Shown here: positions 48,066 through 56,913 of the stretch, piece by piece
Layout of the letters: the number at the start of each line of letters is the position of its first letter
Position numbering within the stretch: the stretch's first letter is position 1
DNA from: Thermosynechococcus sp. CL-1
GTDB lineage: Bacteria > Cyanobacteriota > Cyanobacteriia > Thermosynechococcales > Thermosynechococcaceae
DNA: 64,000 bases
Direction of reading: 5' to 3'
Assembly: GCF_008386235.1 (NCBI RefSeq)
Contig: NZ_CP040671.1
Coordinates: 1,738,001-1,802,000 of the forward strand
Program-made: the position numbers and the translations under genes
The notes under the pieces: model-generated
Seen by the model: only the letters and a program-made list of their open reading frames with translations
The model's database searches: none
What the model was told of the DNA's origin: nothing

Positions 48066-48346
48066 GTCCAATCCTCCCGTTTATTGCTGCCCAGCTTGTA
48101 AACACCGCCGCGAGCGTGAATGGCACGGGTACGCTCAAACAGTTCTTCCTCCGTGAGTTGCCATTTTTCTAGCAGCTCTGCCATTAACTTCTTATTGGTT
48201 TCGGCACCGGGGAAGCCATCATAGCGAATCAGCAATCGCCCCAATTCCGCCAAGTTGTAATCACTGATGCCCTCTTGTCGCAGGCGCTCGAGGACTAACC
48301 GATCTTGGGCTTCGCGGGGATGTTGTAGGTTCTGGGAGTTTGGCAT
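48062..48346 (-). CDS. DUF3288 family protein
   Basis: A 94-residue protein restricted to cyanobacteria. Conserved parts are HPREAQDRLVLERLRQEG, YNLAELGRLLIRYDGFPGA and KKLMAELLEKWQLTEEEL. Its ATG at 48346 is preceded by GGAGG 5 bases upstream, which favours it over the in-frame ATG at 48358. Function unknown. The gene lies 29 bases downstream of dprA start-to-end on the same strand and converges on the J-domain gene. Confidence 0.83.
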   Translation of the reverse strand: MPNSQNLQHPREAQDRLVLERLRQEGISDYNLAELGRLLIRYDGFPGAETNKKLMAELLEKWQLTEEELFERTRAIHARGGVYKLGSNKREDWT

Positions 48347-48375
48347 TTTACCCTCCAAGATTTATTGATGAAACT

Positions 48376-49500
48376 TTAACGGCTAGTTTTGCGATAGCGA
48401 TTCCCCGGCTGCTGCTCGACCCAACCCGTTAGCTCCAAGTGCATCAGTTCTGCCATCACCACCCCTGTTTCCAAGGGTACGCGCTGCACAATGTCATCAA
48501 AGGCAACACTATTGCTGCCTTGGCTCAGTTGTTGAATCGCCTCGAGAATTTGTTGCTGGGGGGGCGATAGCGTTGGGGGTGGGGCTGAGAAGGGAGTTGG
48601 AGCGAGGGGGGGTGTATGCCCCAATTGTTCGAGGAGAGCTTCTTCTCCCAAGATAATCTGTGCCCCTTGATTCACCAGACTCAGGGCACCCTTGGCACGG
48701 TGGTTATCGAGATGCCCCGGCAGCACATAGACATCACGACCATACTCGGCAGCATAGCGAGCAGTGATCAGGGCACCGGATTTGTAGGGAGCCTCTGCAA
48801 TAATCACCGCACGGCACAGACCAGCAATGATGCGGTTGCGACGCGGAAATTGGGGGCGATCGGCACCCACACCCCTAGGATACTCGCTCAAGAATCCCCC
48901 CCGTTCACGAATCTGGTAATAAAGCGAACGATTTTCCGGTGGGTAGATCATATCCACACCCGTAGCTAAAACGGCCAGTGTGGCACCTCCAGCTTCTAAA
49001 GAGCCGCGATGGGCAGCACCATCAATGCCTGCGGCCATGCCGGAAACAACAATAAACCCAGCTTGGGCAAGGGCATACCCCAGCTTGTGCGCCCAACGCT
49101 GGGCATATTCTGAAGGATCACGGGTGCCGACAATGGCAACAGTTGGTGTGGGTTGACTGAGAATTTCTAAAATGCGAGTCCCGCCATAGTAGAGCAAGGG
49201 CGGCGGATCGGGAATTTCCCGCAGCAGTGGTGGATAGCGAGGGTCACTCAGCACCCAATGGTGGGGATTTTGCTGGCAGTGGTGCTCGTAGAGAGCTAGG
49301 GGTTGGCACTGCTGACGATAGTGGGCGATCGCCCCTTGGAGTTTGGCACCAATCCCCTCTACTTTTCCTAAGGTTTCTACGGACGCTTCCCAAGCAGTTT
49401 TCAAATCCCCAAAGTGCTGCCAGAGGCGTTTGAGTAACACCGGGCCAAGGCCGGGTACCTGTGACCAACTGTACCAATAGGCAGCATCAGCGGGAATCAA
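48376..49500 (-). CDS. dprA: DNA-processing protein DprA
   Basis: DprA loads RecA on single-stranded DNA during natural transformation. The 374-residue product has an N-terminal helix-hairpin-helix/SAM region (SQVPGLGPVLLKRLWQHFGD), a Rossmann fold with VAIVGTRDPSEYAQRWAHKL and VSGMAAGIDGAAHRGSLEAG and IYPPENRSLYYQI, and a C-terminal winged helix (DIVQRVPLETGVVMAELMHL). The start is TTG at 49500, six bases after the ndhJ stop; AGGAAG lies about 14 bases upstream, within ndhJ. Natural competence is known in Thermosynechococcus, which fits. Confidence 0.93.
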   Translation of the reverse strand: MIPADAAYWYSWSQVPGLGPVLLKRLWQHFGDLKTAWEASVETLGKVEGIGAKLQGAIAHYRQQCQPLALYEHHCQQNPHHWVLSDPRYPPLLREIPDPPPLLYYGGTRILEILSQPTPTVAIVGTRDPSEYAQRWAHKLGYALAQAGFIVVSGMAAGIDGAAHRGSLEAGGATLAVLATGVDMIYPPENRSLYYQIRERGGFLSEYPRGVGADRPQFPRRNRIIAGLCRAVIIAEAPYKSGALITARYAAEYGRDVYVLPGHLDNHRAKGALSLVNQGAQIILGEEALLEQLGHTPPLAPTPFSAPPPTLSPPQQQILEAIQQLSQGSNSVAFDDIVQRVPLETGVVMAELMHLELTGWVEQQPGNRYRKTSR

Positions 49501-49506
49501 GGGAGC

Positions 49507-50013
49507 TTAGTAGGCTTCCTGCAACTCGTAGAAGTCAGGGGTGATGTAGTCTTTGCGCAGCGGCCAGCCCAGCCAATCCTCGGGCATAAGGATGCGCTTC
49601 AAATTGGGGTGCCCCTCATAGACAATGCCAAACATATCGTAGGATTCCCGCTCTTGCCAGTCGGCGGTTTTCCAAATCCAATACACCGAGGGGACACGGG
49701 GATCCTCACGGGGGACAAACACTTTAATCCGCACCTCTGGGGGGCGATCGGCATTATCACTGAGCTTGATCAGGTGGTACGTGCTCACCAAGTCTTGGCC
49801 GGGACCCGAATCATAGGCGGCTTGGCACTGCAAATAGTTAAAGCCATCGGCATAGAGGGCTTGGCACACCGCCAGCAGGCGATCGCGATCCACTTTGATG
49901 ATTTCTACACCAGAGGCATCGGTACCGAGGGATTCCACACTCAGGCTTTTAGACTGGAGAAGGCGGCATACAGGGCCAGCTTCAACAATGGGGGCTTCGG
50001 GGGTGTCACTCAT
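49507..50013 (-). CDS. ndhJ: NAD(P)H-quinone oxidoreductase subunit J
   Basis: A 168-residue subunit of the NDH-1 peripheral arm (homologue of NuoC), which carries electrons from ferredoxin to plastoquinone in cyclic flow and respiration. It has [40 protein letters not shown] and [16 protein letters not shown], all typical. It starts 34 bases after ndhC. The usual cyanobacterial order is ndhC-ndhK-ndhJ, but ndhK is absent here. Confidence 0.96.
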   Translation of the reverse strand: MSDTPEAPIVEAGPVCRLLQSKSLSVESLGTDASGVEIIKVDRDRLLAVCQALYADGFNYLQCQAAYDSGPGQDLVSTYHLIKLSDNADRPPEVRIKVFVPREDPRVPSVYWIWKTADWQERESYDMFGIVYEGHPNLKRILMPEDWLGWPLRKDYITPDFYELQEAY

Positions 50014-50047
50014 GTTCGCTGCTCCAACCTAAAGGCAATCAACTCAC

Positions 50048-50410
50048 TCAAGACCATTCGAGGGCACGTTTGCGCCACGCATAAACTAGAGCCACGACCA
50101 GAATGGCAATGAAAATCAAGGCTTCAATAAAGGCCAGTAAGCCCAACTGATGGAAGGCCACCGCCCAAGGATATAAAAAGACCGTCTCCACATCAAAAAT
50201 GACAAAGACGAGGGCAAACATGTAGTAGCGCACATTGAACTGAATCCACGCGCCACCAATGGGTTCCATCCCCGATTCGTAGGTCGTCAAGCGGATCATC
50301 CGCCCGGATTTGGGACGCAATAGCGCAGAGGCAGCTAAAGCCAGTACGGGTACCAGACCACAGATAATCAAAAAGCCAAGAAAATACTCGTAACCACTGA
50401 GAACAAACAC
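50048..50410 (-). CDS. ndhC: NAD(P)H-quinone oxidoreductase subunit 3
   Basis: A 120-residue membrane subunit of NDH-1 with three helices. Conserved are [40 protein letters not shown] with the TMH1-2 loop that touches the quinone site, and [20 protein letters not shown] take GTG at 50410 as the start because it gives the normal 120 residues and has GAGGGA about 10 bases upstream; the frame stays open to 50446. It is followed by ndhJ with no ndhK between. Confidence 0.95.
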   Translation of the reverse strand: MFVLSGYEYFLGFLIICGLVPVLALAASALLRPKSGRMIRLTTYESGMEPIGGAWIQFNVRYYMFALVFVIFDVETVFLYPWAVAFHQLGLLAFIEALIFIAILVVALVYAWRKRALEWS

Positions 50411-50524
50411 GGTTGCAGTGTCCCTCGATCTTGGAATTGCTACCATTTTGACACACTCCCCTAGCGATCGCTAGGCTAGGGATCAATAGAAAAAACTAAA
50501 TTGCCCTATAGCGAATCATTAGCG

Positions 50525-51514
50525 ATGTCCCAACCCACTGTCCTCTGTGCTGGCGAAGTCCTCTTTGACTGTTTAGAAGTGCCCCCTGATCCCCCGCAGT
50601 GTTTTCTGGGGGGTGCCCCGGCCAATGTGGCCTGTGGTTTGGTGAAGTTGGGGGTGAGTGCGGCCTTTTTGGGGGCTGTGGGCGACGATGCCTTAGGGGA
50701 GCAAGCCTGTGCCGAATTAGCCGCTTTGGGCGTCAATATCGAAGCGGTCGAGCGGGTCGCTGGGGTGCCGACGCGGCAAGTGCGCGTTCAATTGGTGGGG
50801 GGCGATCGCCAGTTTGTGGGATTTGCGCCAGGGGGAACTTCTGTCTTTGCCGATATGCAGTTCTCTGGCCAGCAAGTCTCGCCATCGTTCCTAGCTGGGG
50901 CACAATTTTTCGTCACCGGCACCCTCGGACTCGCCAGTGAACCCACCGCCACCACCATTGAACATCTAGTCCAGCAACTGCGGCAAAACGGTGCCTTTAT
51001 TCTCATTGATGCCAACTGGCGACCAATCTTCTGGCGGGATGCGAGTGCTGCTCCTGAACGCCTTCGTCCTTTTTTAGCACAGGCGCATTTCCTGAAACTG
51101 GCCAAGGAAGAGGCGGAATTATTTTTCTCTGACAGTGATCCCCAAGTTGTCTATCGTGCCCTTTGGGGGACGGCACCTGACCATGCCGTGGTTATTACTG
51201 ACGGGGATCAAACTATTCACTACTGGTGGCACGGAAATCAAGGGGAATTACACCCCCCTACCATGCCTGTGGTGGATACCACTGGTGCCGGCGATGGCTT
51301 TGTTGCGGGTTGGATTGCCCAATTATTACAGGGCAGCCCGGAAACCTACCGTGACCCCCAATGGCAGGCTGCTTGTTTAGAATTTGCCACGGTGGTGGGG
51401 GCGCTCGTGACGACAAAACGGGGGGCGATCGCTGGTCAACCCACCCTTGCTGAGGTCACTCAATGGCTTCGGGATCATCCTCAAAGAAAAATACGGACGC
51501 ACTCACCGCCCTAG
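50525..51514 (+). CDS. PfkB-family sugar kinase, probable fructokinase
   Basis: A 329-residue ribokinase-type enzyme. It has CAGEVLFDCLEVPP at the start, FLGGAPANVACGLVKLG with the substrate-binding Gly-Gly motif, LIDANWRPIFWRD with the fructokinase-like DANxRxxxW pattern, and VVDTTGAGDGFVAGWIAQLL with the catalytic Asp and anion hole. The DANWRP motif points to fructose as substrate, fitting sucrose breakdown, but other hexoses are possible. ATG at 50525 is chosen. The 3' end overlaps a convergent small gene by 59 bases. Confidence 0.88.
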   Translation: MSQPTVLCAGEVLFDCLEVPPDPPQCFLGGAPANVACGLVKLGVSAAFLGAVGDDALGEQACAELAALGVNIEAVERVAGVPTRQVRVQLVGGDRQFVGFAPGGTSVFADMQFSGQQVSPSFLAGAQFFVTGTLGLASEPTATTIEHLVQQLRQNGAFILIDANWRPIFWRDASAAPERLRPFLAQAHFLKLAKEEAELFFSDSDPQVVYRALWGTAPDHAVVITDGDQTIHYWWHGNQGELHPPTMPVVDTTGAGDGFVAGWIAQLLQGSPETYRDPQWQAACLEFATVVGALVTTKRGAIAGQPTLAEVTQWLRDHPQRKIRTHSPP

Positions 51515-51704
51515 CAGTGGTTGATGGGCTTGTCGCGATCGCTGGCTGATGTTCACGGCTAGGGATGGCTGCCGCCAAGGGACAGGCCCGCCAAAACCCC
51601 CGCACCGGCACATTCAGTTTTTCACAGGTACCACCACGCCGCCCTTCGGAATAATAGAAGCGGCAAAAGCGGCAAGTTGTGGGAGTGAGAATTGGGCTGT
51701 CCAT
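51456..51704 (-). CDS. Small cysteine-containing conserved protein
   Basis: An 82-residue protein from ATG at 51704. Its first 45 residues carry CRFCRFYYSEGRRGGTCEKL and RGFWRACPLA, giving four cysteines in a C-x2-C-x11-C-x13-C spacing, which suggests zinc or iron-sulfur binding. The same CRFCRFY-GRRGG pattern occurs in short cyanobacterial hypothetical proteins. The C-terminal half is low-complexity and lies antisense to the end of the sugar-kinase gene. An ATG at 51752 would add 16 residues without similarity. Function unknown. Confidence 0.72.
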   Translation of the reverse strand: MDSPILTPTTCRFCRFYYSEGRRGGTCEKLNVPVRGFWRACPLAAAIPSREHQPAIATSPSTTARAVSASVFFFEDDPEAIE

Positions 51705-51911
51705 CGCGGGGATCAACTCCGAAGTAAAATCTTTAGGCTCTCTACCTTCCATCCTATGAAATTGCCCTCAGCGACTTTTGCAGCGATCACAGGGTCAAAG
51801 AGGCTTAGGAAGCAGGTTTTAGCGATCCCCAGTGGTCAAAAGTGCTTTTAGATTCTTTTCATACTCCCGCAACACTCCGTAATAATACGGACATCAATTG
51901 TAGGAAAAGTG

Positions 51912-51940
51912 AAAAAAAGGTTACGTCCGCAGACGCAACC
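51912..51940 (-). terminator. Rho-independent terminator of acsF
   Basis: On the minus strand a nine-base stem GGTTGCGTC / GACGTAACC (one G-T pair) with a TGCG loop, plus-strand 51919-51940, is followed by a seven-T run (plus-strand 51912-51918). It lies 37 bases after the acsF stop. Confidence 0.93.
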
Positions 51941-51976
51941 CATGGAGATCAGTATATTTTTAAGCCGCAGAGGAAA

Positions 51977-53155
51977 TTAACGCACCGCCGCCGTCGTGGG
52001 TGCCTTGGCCGGGATCAAGAACAACTTGATCATTTGCCACACATTCGAGAGATAGAGGGGAAGTTTCTTCAGAAAACCGCCATTTTGCTTGCTAATTTCT
52101 GTCAGCTTGGCATTGTTTTCGACACACCGCTCTAACCGCTGATAAAATTCTGGATGATCGACATCGAGAATCACCGGAAAAACACGGCCTGCGGTTTCAT
52201 TGGTTTTGGCAATCACCTCACGATCATACTCGCGGGCATCTAGGCCAATCGCAGCATAGAACTTCGCCCGTTGCAAATCGTTGAGGTACATTGTGGCAAA
52301 GACCGAGAGCAGGAAGAAGCGGCACCACAGTTTTGGTGGCAGCCAGCAGACCATGAAGTAGCGTGCCCATTTCTTACCAGAGAGGGACAGGGGAATTTCC
52401 TTAATCTTTTGCCAGAAGGTGCGCGGCCGATCCAGCATTTGCGGTTGAGCCCGCATCACGGCGTCAAAGAAGTCACCGTGGCGGTTTTCATCTTGGCACC
52501 AGTTCTCAAAGAAGCGGAAGATGGGGTAGATGCGATGTTCGGGGTGCTTCTCCAGATGGCGATAGATCGTAATGTAGCGCCAGTAACCAATTTTCTCGGA
52601 GAGGTAGGTGGCGTAGAAGATGAATTCTGGTTCAAAGTAGGTGTAACTGCGGTGCTGCGTCAAAAAGCCGAGATCCAGCGATAGGTTAAAGTCGGCCATC
52701 GCTTTATTCAAGAAGCCAGCGTGGCGGGCTTCATCGCGAGACATGAGGGCAAAGCATTCCGCCAATAGGGGGTTGCGATCCTTGAGCTTGCGGCTGAGTT
52801 CTTTGTAGAGGAGAAAGCCAGAAAATTCCGCTGTGCAGGAGCGCTCCAAAAATTCAATAAATAACTGGCGGGTTTCGCCATCAATGTGATCCCAAGACTG
52901 TTCAAATTCTGCATCCCGCACAAAGTGGTGGCGGTTGTAGTCGCAGCGGAATTCCTCAAGGATGGCCTGAAGTTCTGCTTTGTTTTCAGTAATGTCCATA
53001 TTGGCCATCGCTTCAAAGTCAGTGGTGTAGAAGCGGGGCGTGAGGATGGTTTCCTTGGCGGGGGCTTTGATGCCCGGCCGCAGTTCTTCAAACTCTGGTT
53101 TGGCGACGGTATTAACCATAAAAAGCTGCGTCTCGCTCTTGCTAACGGCACTCAT
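51977..53155 (-). CDS. acsF: Mg-protoporphyrin IX monomethyl ester oxidative cyclase (aerobic)
   Basis: A 392-residue di-iron enzyme that closes ring E of chlorophyll with O2. Iron ligands lie in [31 protein letters not shown] and [20 protein letters not shown]. The C-terminal part ([18 protein letters not shown]) is typical of the family. The gene has a strong terminator and starts 50 bases downstream of the Npun_F0494-type gene. ATG at 53155 is used; ATG at 53119 ([13 protein letters not shown]) is an alternative. Cyanobacteria often have a second, low-oxygen copy (chlAII); this is likely the main form, by inference. Confidence 0.96.
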   Translation of the reverse strand: MSAVSKSETQLFMVNTVAKPEFEELRPGIKAPAKETILTPRFYTTDFEAMANMDITENKAELQAILEEFRCDYNRHHFVRDAEFEQSWDHIDGETRQLFIEFLERSCTAEFSGFLLYKELSRKLKDRNPLLAECFALMSRDEARHAGFLNKAMADFNLSLDLGFLTQHRSYTYFEPEFIFYATYLSEKIGYWRYITIYRHLEKHPEHRIYPIFRFFENWCQDENRHGDFFDAVMRAQPQMLDRPRTFWQKIKEIPLSLSGKKWARYFMVCWLPPKLWCRFFLLSVFATMYLNDLQRAKFYAAIGLDAREYDREVIAKTNETAGRVFPVILDVDHPEFYQRLERCVENNAKLTEISKQNGGFLKKLPLYLSNVWQMIKLFLIPAKAPTTAAVR

Positions 53156-53205
53156 AAAGCATGGTAGCGAAAATCACCGATGCGTTACAGGTCGTTACAG
53201 AACCG

Positions 53206-53580
53206 TTACATTCCCCACCAGCGGCTGAGTTGATTGCGCCAGCGATCGCCCCACGAGGCCCCCCATGTGGGTTGGCTATAACGTTGAATCAACTGTTGCC
53301 CCAAGGGAGTGAGGCGATAGCGATCGGTGAGGCCTTGGCCATCCACTTCGCGGCGCAGTAAACCGACGCGGATCAACCAGTCCAACTCTGCTTCTGCTAG
53401 GAGCACAGGCAAGGGCGATCGCGTGAATCCCGATTGAAGACCCGCTTCGCCCGCAATTTCTAGGAGTGCCACACTCCGCTGCTGCATTGTCTGAAACAAG
53501 AGGGGCAAAAAGGGACTACAGCGCAGGGCGCGATCGCCCCGTTCCAAAACCTTCGGAGAATACGCGATCGCCACTGCCAC
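53206..53580 (-). CDS. Npun_F0494 family protein
   Basis: A protein of about 124 residues in a cyanobacterial family without known role. It has SPKVLERGDRALRCSPFLPL, TMQQRSVALLEIAGEAGLQ and a winged-helix-like ELDWLIRVGLLRREVDGQGL segment followed by DRYRLTPLGQQLI, which suggests DNA binding but is not proof. Start choices are GTG at 53580, TTG at 53583 or GTG at 53574. It begins 5 bases after the previous gene's stop. Confidence 0.75.
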   Translation of the reverse strand: MAVAIAYSPKVLERGDRALRCSPFLPLLFQTMQQRSVALLEIAGEAGLQSGFTRSPLPVLLAEAELDWLIRVGLLRREVDGQGLTDRYRLTPLGQQLIQRYSQPTWGASWGDRWRNQLSRWWGM

Positions 53581-53585
53581 CAAAC

Positions 53586-54260
53586 CTACAGAGAATTTAA
53601 GTGGCTGGTATCAATGAAGGTTGCCCGGTCATTCACTGACGTACCAGGGGCGGGGGGTGTGCGGGGCGATTGAGCTGCGGCAGAGGTTGATGGCGAAGAG
53701 GGAGTTTCTGCCTCCTGACGACGGCGATCGGGTAAGACCACGCGCTCCATAATGAACTCAATGGTGCCCTTGCGCAGCCATCCCCGTGCTACCAAAATAT
53801 CGCCGAGTCTTGCCCCTGTGGCTCGCTGATCGGCTAAGGCAACCTCAATTTGTGCGGGTGTCACCAATTCTGCTTCAACCAGATAGTTCCCCAAGCGTTT
53901 CGTGTAGCTGTCATCATGGGGACGCTGGATAAAGGGGGGCTTTTTCGCGGGTGCCTCAGTCTCTGCTGCCACGCCTGGCAGGCTGTCAAAGTCACGCTGA
54001 TCCCCCGCTAGGGCAACCAAGCATTCTTTGATTTTCATCAGAATTTCCGCTGCTCGCCGGGGTTGATTTTGCTGGGCTGCCTGCTCCAAGAGCCGCGCTT
54101 CTGCCTCAATCAGCGTTTGCCGGGATGCCACTGCTGCAACTTGTAAAATGCGTGCCTGCTGCTGAAGGACAGCCATATCTCGTTCAAGAAGGGCTTTTTT
54201 GCACTGCTTGAGAACAAGGGATCCCTGCTTCAGCAGGACTTTGTGGGTAGGAGTAGTCAT
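53586..54260 (-). CDS. Protein with helical region and GspE N-terminal-like domain
   Basis: A 224-residue protein from ATG at 54260. Residues about 10-75 are helical (LVLKQCKKALLERDMAVLQQ, LIEAEARLLEQAAQQNQP). Residues about 110-170 contain KRLGNYLVEAELVTPAQIEV followed by ALADQRATGARLGDILVARG, the pattern of the GspE/MshE N-terminal domain that binds c-di-GMP in type II secretion ATPases. No ATPase follows. The C-terminal tail is Pro/Ser/Thr-rich. A regulatory role through nucleotide binding is possible but unproven. It probably shares a transcript with the Npun_F0494 gene. Confidence 0.7.
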   Translation of the reverse strand: MTTPTHKVLLKQGSLVLKQCKKALLERDMAVLQQQARILQVAAVASRQTLIEAEARLLEQAAQQNQPRRAAEILMKIKECLVALAGDQRDFDSLPGVAAETEAPAKKPPFIQRPHDDSYTKRLGNYLVEAELVTPAQIEVALADQRATGARLGDILVARGWLRKGTIEFIMERVVLPDRRRQEAETPSSPSTSAAAQSPRTPPAPGTSVNDRATFIDTSHLNSL

Positions 54261-54432
54261 AGACAGCAACAGCGGGGATAAAGAAGATGACTTAAAAGAA
54301 TATTAAAGCTTGGCAACTGCCTTTGGCATTGTTTAGGCGATGGGGAACACGCAATCTACTTTTACTATAGCCCTTTGTATTGAACCCATTCCGCTGCAGC
54401 TGCGTCAAAGTAAAGGTTCTGTAAAGATAGGA

Positions 54433-55176
54433 TTACTGTTGCTGCCGTAGGACGGTGTTGAAGAGTTCTTTGACTTGTTCCCACGCATCCCGTGCTGCTG
54501 CTGCATCGTAGCTATCCCGTTGATCGCAGAAGAAGCCATGATCCGCTGGATAGATGAAGATGTGGTGGCGAATGCCGTGGTGGCGCAGCGCCGTTTCAAT
54601 TTGCTTCACCTGTTCCATGGGAATACTTTGGTCGCGATCGCCAAAGAAGGCATAGAGCGTGCCGCGAATTTTCGGTGTGATTTCAATGGTGGGTAGGCCA
54701 CCGCCGGGGGTCATGGTTGTCATCCCGGCGCCATAGAATGAGGCCGTGGCTTTAATGTCCGGTAACTGAGCCACCAGATAGGCCACATGACCGCCAAAGC
54801 AAAAGCCAATCGTACCAATGGCATCCCCATCCACATTTTCAAGGCCGCGCAGATAGGCAATGGTGGCTTGGGTGTCACTAAGGAGTTCCGCGGCTTTGGT
54901 TTGGTTTTTGTACTGCCGCCCCAAATCAATATCAGCGGCGGTGTAGCCCGTTTCAAAGCCGGGGGCAAAGCGTTGGTAAATGGCGGGGGCGATCGCCACA
55001 TAGCCTTCGCGGGCAATACGTTCGGTCACATCGCGGATATGGGCATTGACGCCAAAAATTTCCTGAAAGACAATCACTGCCGGATAGCGGCCGGGGGCAA
55101 CAGGCTCGGCTAAGTAGGCATCAATCAGCAGATCGCCATTGACCACCTTGACCCAACGACTGGTAATCTCCACCAT
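54433..55176 (-). CDS. Dienelactone hydrolase family protein
   Basis: A 247-residue alpha/beta hydrolase. It has VIVFQEIFGVNAHIRDVTER with the conserved Glu, IGFCFGGHVAYLVAQ with the nucleophile Cys, GDRDQSIPMEQ with the Asp and YPADHGFFCDQR with the His, so the Cys-Asp-His triad of dienelactone hydrolases is complete. True substrates in cyanobacteria are unknown. ATG at 55176 has AGGAGG about 7 bases upstream. It follows the small 61-residue gene by 10 bases. Confidence 0.9.
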   Translation of the reverse strand: MVEITSRWVKVVNGDLLIDAYLAEPVAPGRYPAVIVFQEIFGVNAHIRDVTERIAREGYVAIAPAIYQRFAPGFETGYTAADIDLGRQYKNQTKAAELLSDTQATIAYLRGLENVDGDAIGTIGFCFGGHVAYLVAQLPDIKATASFYGAGMTTMTPGGGLPTIEITPKIRGTLYAFFGDRDQSIPMEQVKQIETALRHHGIRHHIFIYPADHGFFCDQRDSYDAAAARDAWEQVKELFNTVLRQQQ

Positions 55177-55186
55177 CGTGAACCTC

Positions 55187-55372
55187 CTAGGCAGGAATGT
55201 CGAGGTCTGGAAACGTGCGCTTGAAGTCGCTAATCAATTCATCGAGTTCGGCGAGGGCGGATTCAATGTCAATGGTAAGGGTGCCATGACCGGGGAGTTC
55301 CAAGAGCTTTTTAAGGCTCTCCCGTTTCGCCAAAACAACTGCTAGACGTTCCTGTAGGGTGGGTAACTCCAT
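55187..55372 (-). CDS. Small conserved protein, 61 residues
   Basis: A short, mostly helical acidic protein (ELPTLQERLAVVLAKRESLK, DIESALAELDELISDFKRTF). ATG at 55372 has GAGGT 6 bases upstream, which decides against the longer frame start at 55396. It lies between the thioredoxin-like gene and the dienelactone hydrolase gene, all on the same strand with gaps of 10-26 bases, so the three may form an operon. I do not recognise the family. Confidence 0.62.
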   Translation of the reverse strand: MELPTLQERLAVVLAKRESLKKLLELPGHGTLTIDIESALAELDELISDFKRTFPDLDIPA

Positions 55373-55398
55373 CTTGTACCTCGTTGCAAAGCTCACTA

Positions 55399-55983
55399 TT
55401 ACTCTACCGTTTCGTTGGCCAGCTTCTTCCCTTTGACAGGTGTCGGGGGCACCAGTTCCACATTGATTTCATTCACAGGGCGCGGCCGCAGTTCCAGAGA
55501 TTGCGATCGCGGCAGCAAATCAAACACTTCCCGAAACGTGTCATCGAGGATTTCAAAGGGCACCACACCGATAAATTCCTGCCGCAATTGGCCTTGGCGA
55601 TCGAAAATCAGGGTTTGCGGCACCCGGCCTTTGTAGTAGTAGCCCGCTTCATTGGCGGAGAACTGCGCCCCAAAGGGTAGGGCATCGACATCAATGGCGA
55701 TGAAATCGGTGACGCGACCATAGTACCCCTGCAATTGGGAGATGGTTGAGGCAAACTGCTTGCAGTCGCGGCTATCGTTCACATAAAACAGCAGCAATGT
55801 GGCGCGATCGCTCTGACGCGATTTCTCTAGGGTGACTTTCGGCGGTACCAAAGAGCCATTGCCGGCGTAGAGGGCAAAGATATTCCCATCGTAGCGATCG
55901 TCTTGTAACCCCGCCCAACTCGGCACTGTCCACAGTCCCCACAGCAGGAGGACAAGTCCTAACCAGCCCCAAACCCGTTTCAT
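55399..55983 (-). CDS. Thioredoxin-fold thylakoid or lumenal protein
   Basis: A 194-residue protein from ATG at 55983, with GGAG 8 bases upstream. An N-terminal segment VWGWLGLVLLLWGLWTVPSWA is a signal peptide or anchor. The rest has the thioredoxin-fold pattern RATLLLFYVNDSRDCKQFAS, FIAIDVDALPFG, GRVPQTLIFDRQGQLRQEFI with the cis-proline. The redox CxxC is absent: only one cysteine is at that place (SRDC). Related cyanobacterial proteins have been annotated as photosystem I accumulation factors; I treat that as tentative. The frame extends to 56166 but the upstream part overlaps the divergent gene. Confidence 0.75.
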   Translation of the reverse strand: MKRVWGWLGLVLLLWGLWTVPSWAGLQDDRYDGNIFALYAGNGSLVPPKVTLEKSRQSDRATLLLFYVNDSRDCKQFASTISQLQGYYGRVTDFIAIDVDALPFGAQFSANEAGYYYKGRVPQTLIFDRQGQLRQEFIGVVPFEILDDTFREVFDLLPRSQSLELRPRPVNEINVELVPPTPVKGKKLANETVE

Positions 55984-56139
55984 TTTTCGCTCCATCACGC
56001 TCTGTAAAGACACTATACCGCTAGGCCATCCCCCTCCTGTGGATTGTAGAACCGATGCTACACCTTCTAAGGTAGGAAAAGTCTCTTTGTTGCTTTTGCC
56101 ACTGGCTACAGGGGTGCTCTTTCTGGGGCTTTTTTCGAC

Positions 56140-56913
56140 GTGATCAAAGGAATGAATCTGTACCAACGTTTAGGGATAGTCACGATTTTAAGTACAGCGC
56201 TACTGGCGAGTTGTGCGCCCGCCTCGCAAAAGGGCACTCTCCTACTCTATGCCAATGGTGAAGAGCGCTTGCAAACGGGATGGACAAGCAAAGATGGCTG
56301 GAAGCTCGAGTTTGACCATGTCTATTTGACGTTGGGCACGGTGACTGCCTACCAAACCCATCCTCCCTTCGATTCTGAGGCGGGCGATCGCCCCGCAAGT
56401 GAAGTGACGGTTGTGTTTAGCGATCCTATGACGGTGGATTTGGTGAGTGATCAGCGTCCCCTTGTAGGCAGTGCTGCGGCGGCGGTGGGTCACTTCAATG
56501 CCCTGCAGTGGCAGACCCTCGCACCCAGTTTACAACTGGTGGGCACGGCGCAGCGGCGCGATCTCAAGGTGCCCTTTGACATTACGTTGGATCAGCCCTT
56601 GGCCTTTGTTTGTGGTGACTACATTGGCGATGAACGCAAGGGAATAGTCACAGCGAACAGTTCCGCTGAGCTAGAGATTACGCTCCGCTTTGATCATCTT
56701 TTCGGTGATGGGGCTGAACCGGCAACCGCCGAGATCAATCGCGACGCGGTAGGCTTTGACCCCTTTGCTGCCCTAGGCACTCCTGAGGGAGTCACGGTTG
56801 ACTGGACAGGATTACAGCAAAAACTCAGCCCCAAAGATTTTGAAACACTGCGCAAAGCCCTTAGCGGTCTGGGGCATGTCGGCGAAGGTCACTGTCGGGA
56901 GGTTTCCTCATGA
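56140..56913 (+). CDS. Lipoprotein of unknown family next to metal-uptake genes
   Basis: A 257-residue exported protein. The N-terminus LGIVTILSTALLASC has a lipobox (LLASC), so Cys is likely lipidated. The body contains DGWKLEFDHVYLTLGTVTAY, VGHFNALQWQT, VCGDYIGDERKGIVTA and LRFDHLFGD, reminiscent of MbnP- or DUF4382-like beta proteins; I cannot decide. GTG at 56140 is the listed start; ATG at 56152 is also possible. It overlaps the NikK-like gene by four bases, and thus belongs with the nickel/cobalt uptake genes. A role in metal capture or delivery is inference. Confidence 0.72.
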   Translation: MIKGMNLYQRLGIVTILSTALLASCAPASQKGTLLLYANGEERLQTGWTSKDGWKLEFDHVYLTLGTVTAYQTHPPFDSEAGDRPASEVTVVFSDPMTVDLVSDQRPLVGSAAAAVGHFNALQWQTLAPSLQLVGTAQRRDLKVPFDITLDQPLAFVCGDYIGDERKGIVTANSSAELEITLRFDHLFGDGAEPATAEINRDAVGFDPFAALGTPEGVTVDWTGLQQKLSPKDFETLRKALSGLGHVGEGHCREVSS

